Shown: one piece after another, positions 62,957 to 64,000 of the stretch
How the letters are laid out: each line of letters opens with the position of its first letter
Numbering within the stretch: the first letter of the stretch is position 1
DNA from: Shewanella acanthi
GTDB taxonomy: Bacteria > Pseudomonadota > Gammaproteobacteria > Enterobacterales > Shewanellaceae
Assembly (NCBI RefSeq): GCF_019457475.1
Contig: NZ_CP080413.1
Span: forward strand, 2,728,001-2,792,000
Reading direction: 5' to 3'
DNA: 64,000 bases
Notes under the pieces: model-generated
Seen by the model: the letters and a program-made list of their open reading frames with translations, nothing else
Told to the model about the DNA's origin: nothing
Databases searched by the model: none
Program-made: the position numbers and the translations under genes

Positions 62957-63343
62957 TTAGTTGCCATCGACAACTCGGTGGCGCCAAACAGCCACGGCTA
63001 ATAAGAGCCAACCGAGAAGGAAGCAAGTACCACCTAAGGGAGTAATGGGCCCTAACCATTTGCTGCCCATCAGCGCTAAACCATAGAGGGAGCCCGAGAA
63101 CAACACTATGCCTGCGATAAACAAATACGCAGCCCAATCTAGCAAGCGTGAACGGATCCAATGCCCGGTAAAAGCCACCGCAATAATGGCAAAGGTGTGG
63201 TAGAACTGATACTGAACCCCAAGGCTAAATACTTCAATCAAATGCGGCGGTGCCACCGCCTTTAAACCATGGGAACCAAATGCCCCAAGGGCCACCGCTA
63301 AAAAACCACTGACGGCGGCGAGTAACAACAAACCTTTTTTCAT
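62957..63343 (-). CDS. DUF423 family membrane protein
   Basis: A 128-residue inner-membrane protein with four hydrophobic helices, of the DUF423 family (E. coli YgdD-like). Signature residues include ALGAFGSHGLKA near the start and QFYHTFAII, FSGSLYGLAL and GPITPLGGTCFLLGWL. I take the ATG at 63343 with GGAG upstream, rather than the TTG four codons earlier. Function is unknown. In E. coli ygdD neighbours rlmM (ygdE), and the same neighbourhood is kept here. Confidence 0.9.
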   Translation of the reverse strand: MKKGLLLLAAVSGFLAVALGAFGSHGLKAVAPPHLIEVFSLGVQYQFYHTFAIIAVAFTGHWIRSRLLDWAAYLFIAGIVLFSGSLYGLALMGSKWLGPITPLGGTCFLLGWLLLAVAVWRHRVVDGN

Positions 63344-63448
63344 TCCCTTCTCCAAATATCGTAAAACCTAATTAAGCCGCGATAAATCCATTTTTAAAAT
63401 GCCTAGCCATCGACCGTGATTTAAGGCATGCAGGCTCAGACAAAGACT

Positions 63449-64000
63449 TTATTTAATAAAATTAACGGCTAACTCGATAGCTTGGGCTAGGTTAGCCGCT
63501 TCACTGGTCCCTGACGACTTTCTTGGTACAAAACTATGATCGCCATCGACTAAGTATTCGACATGAATGTCGGCCTTAATGGGCCAAGTCGGAATTTGTA
63601 TTTTGCTACCAAATTTATCTCGCTCACCCTGCAGTACTAACACTGGCACTTGGCAGTCGTTAAGGGGCGCTAATCTTGGCTCACCGCCCTTGAGTGGAAT
63701 AAAGGGATAACCTAGACAGACGATAGAATCAATTGAGGATGAAAGCGCGGGATCGCAGCCAAGGAGCGCCGCCATCCGCCCCCCCATGGATTTACCCATG
63801 AGTACCACACGCTTAACGCCCGATTGCGCGTTGGCTATGTCTAACATCTCGGTAAAACAGGCGAGCAACTTGGGCGCTCTATCGGGCGGGCGTTTTTTTC
63901 CGTCAATCGCATTGGCCTGCATATAGGGAAAATTAAAGCGCATCACGCGATAGCCCTTAGTAGCTAATCCCTTTGCCATTTGCAGCATAAAGTCAGAATC
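63449..64000 (-). CDS. Alpha/beta hydrolase family protein (truncated by window edge)
   Basis: The C-terminal part of a small alpha/beta hydrolase of the Tex30/KANL3-like type. The frame is open to the right edge (residues DSDF precede the first internal Met), so the N-terminus lies outside the window. The nucleophile elbow is GKSMGG, an acid is probable in LQGERDKFG, and His is in DGDHSFVP. RVMRFNFPYMQA marks strand 3. Substrate is unknown. Confidence 0.85.
   Translation of the reverse strand, partial: DSDFMLQMAKGLATKGYRVMRFNFPYMQANAIDGKKRPPDRAPKLLACFTEMLDIANAQSGVKRVVLMGKSMGGRMAALLGCDPALSSSIDSIVCLGYPFIPLKGGEPRLAPLNDCQVPVLVLQGERDKFGSKIQIPTWPIKADIHVEYLVDGDHSFVPRKSSGTSEAANLAQAIELAVNFIK

Noticed and set aside
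1..64000. tRNA, rRNA, insertion sequence or prophage elements
   Set aside because: I looked for cloverleaf-like ends, transposase genes with terminal repeats and phage genes and saw none; PfaR resembles a transposase in sequence but has no flanking inverted repeats and sits in a conserved operon position.

Overview
The window looks like a chromosome segment of a Shewanella species (Gammaproteobacteria, Alteromonadales). The reasons are a complete eicosapentaenoic-acid type PUFA synthase cluster (pfaE / pfaR-A-B-C-D), the syd-queF pair, a phoB-phoR-pstS block beside a porin, rdgC, ppnN-xni, an NAD-type isocitrate dehydrogenase and rlmM. Genes are dense, with matched hairpin terminators between convergent units. 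I see no tRNA, rRNA, insertion sequence or CRISPR array.

Layout. 1-1100: no protein genes, but a Csr/Rsm-type sponge RNA on the minus strand (about 366-895) with an upstream UvrY/GacA-like box. A second copy of that box lies near the left edge and points to another such RNA outside the window. 1110-5964: small housekeeping and hypothetical genes (DUF962/Mpo1-like, GNAT, DUF2789, DUF3192 lipoprotein, a coiled-coil plus zinc-ribbon pair, syd, queF). 6076-26616: the PUFA synthase locus. pfaE (phosphopantetheinyl transferase) is divergent from pfaR (regulator) and the megasynthase genes pfaA (KS-MAT-5xACP-KR-DH), pfaB (AT), pfaC (KS-CLF-DH-DH) and pfaD (enoyl reductase). pfaR to pfaC are joined by 4-base stop/start overlaps. 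26720-39471: assorted metabolic, stress and transport genes, including a tetR/gst/gst unit, an RsmB-type RNA methyltransferase, an EamA transporter, a YfaZ-type outer membrane protein and mgtE. 39622-42939: gpx, an M1 aminopeptidase and three related small-RNA genes. 42940-47333: pstS, phoR, phoB and a porin. 47625-64000: rdgC, an M61 peptidase, a TPR protein with a decayed GGDEF-like domain, a diguanylate cyclase, ppnN, xni, a second DUF3192 protein, an S9 peptidase, icd, rlmM, DUF423 and a truncated hydrolase.

The most interesting unexplained structure is a three-member family of plus-strand small RNAs (about 40206-40312, 40457-40675 and 42743-42861). Each shares an unpaired UUCAUCAU...CUCCC segment, a hairpin whose stem varies while its CUAGCGC loop is kept, and a GCAACC/GGUUGC terminator. 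Each is preceded by a sigma-E-like promoter with an exact 16-base spacer. Their shared segment is perfectly complementary (9-10 bases) to the start codon of the porin gene in this same window, which suggests envelope-stress repression of porin synthesis. A second strong observation is that PfaR, the PUFA regulator, looks like a domesticated IS481-type transposase that kept its helix-turn-helix but lost the catalytic aspartate motif.
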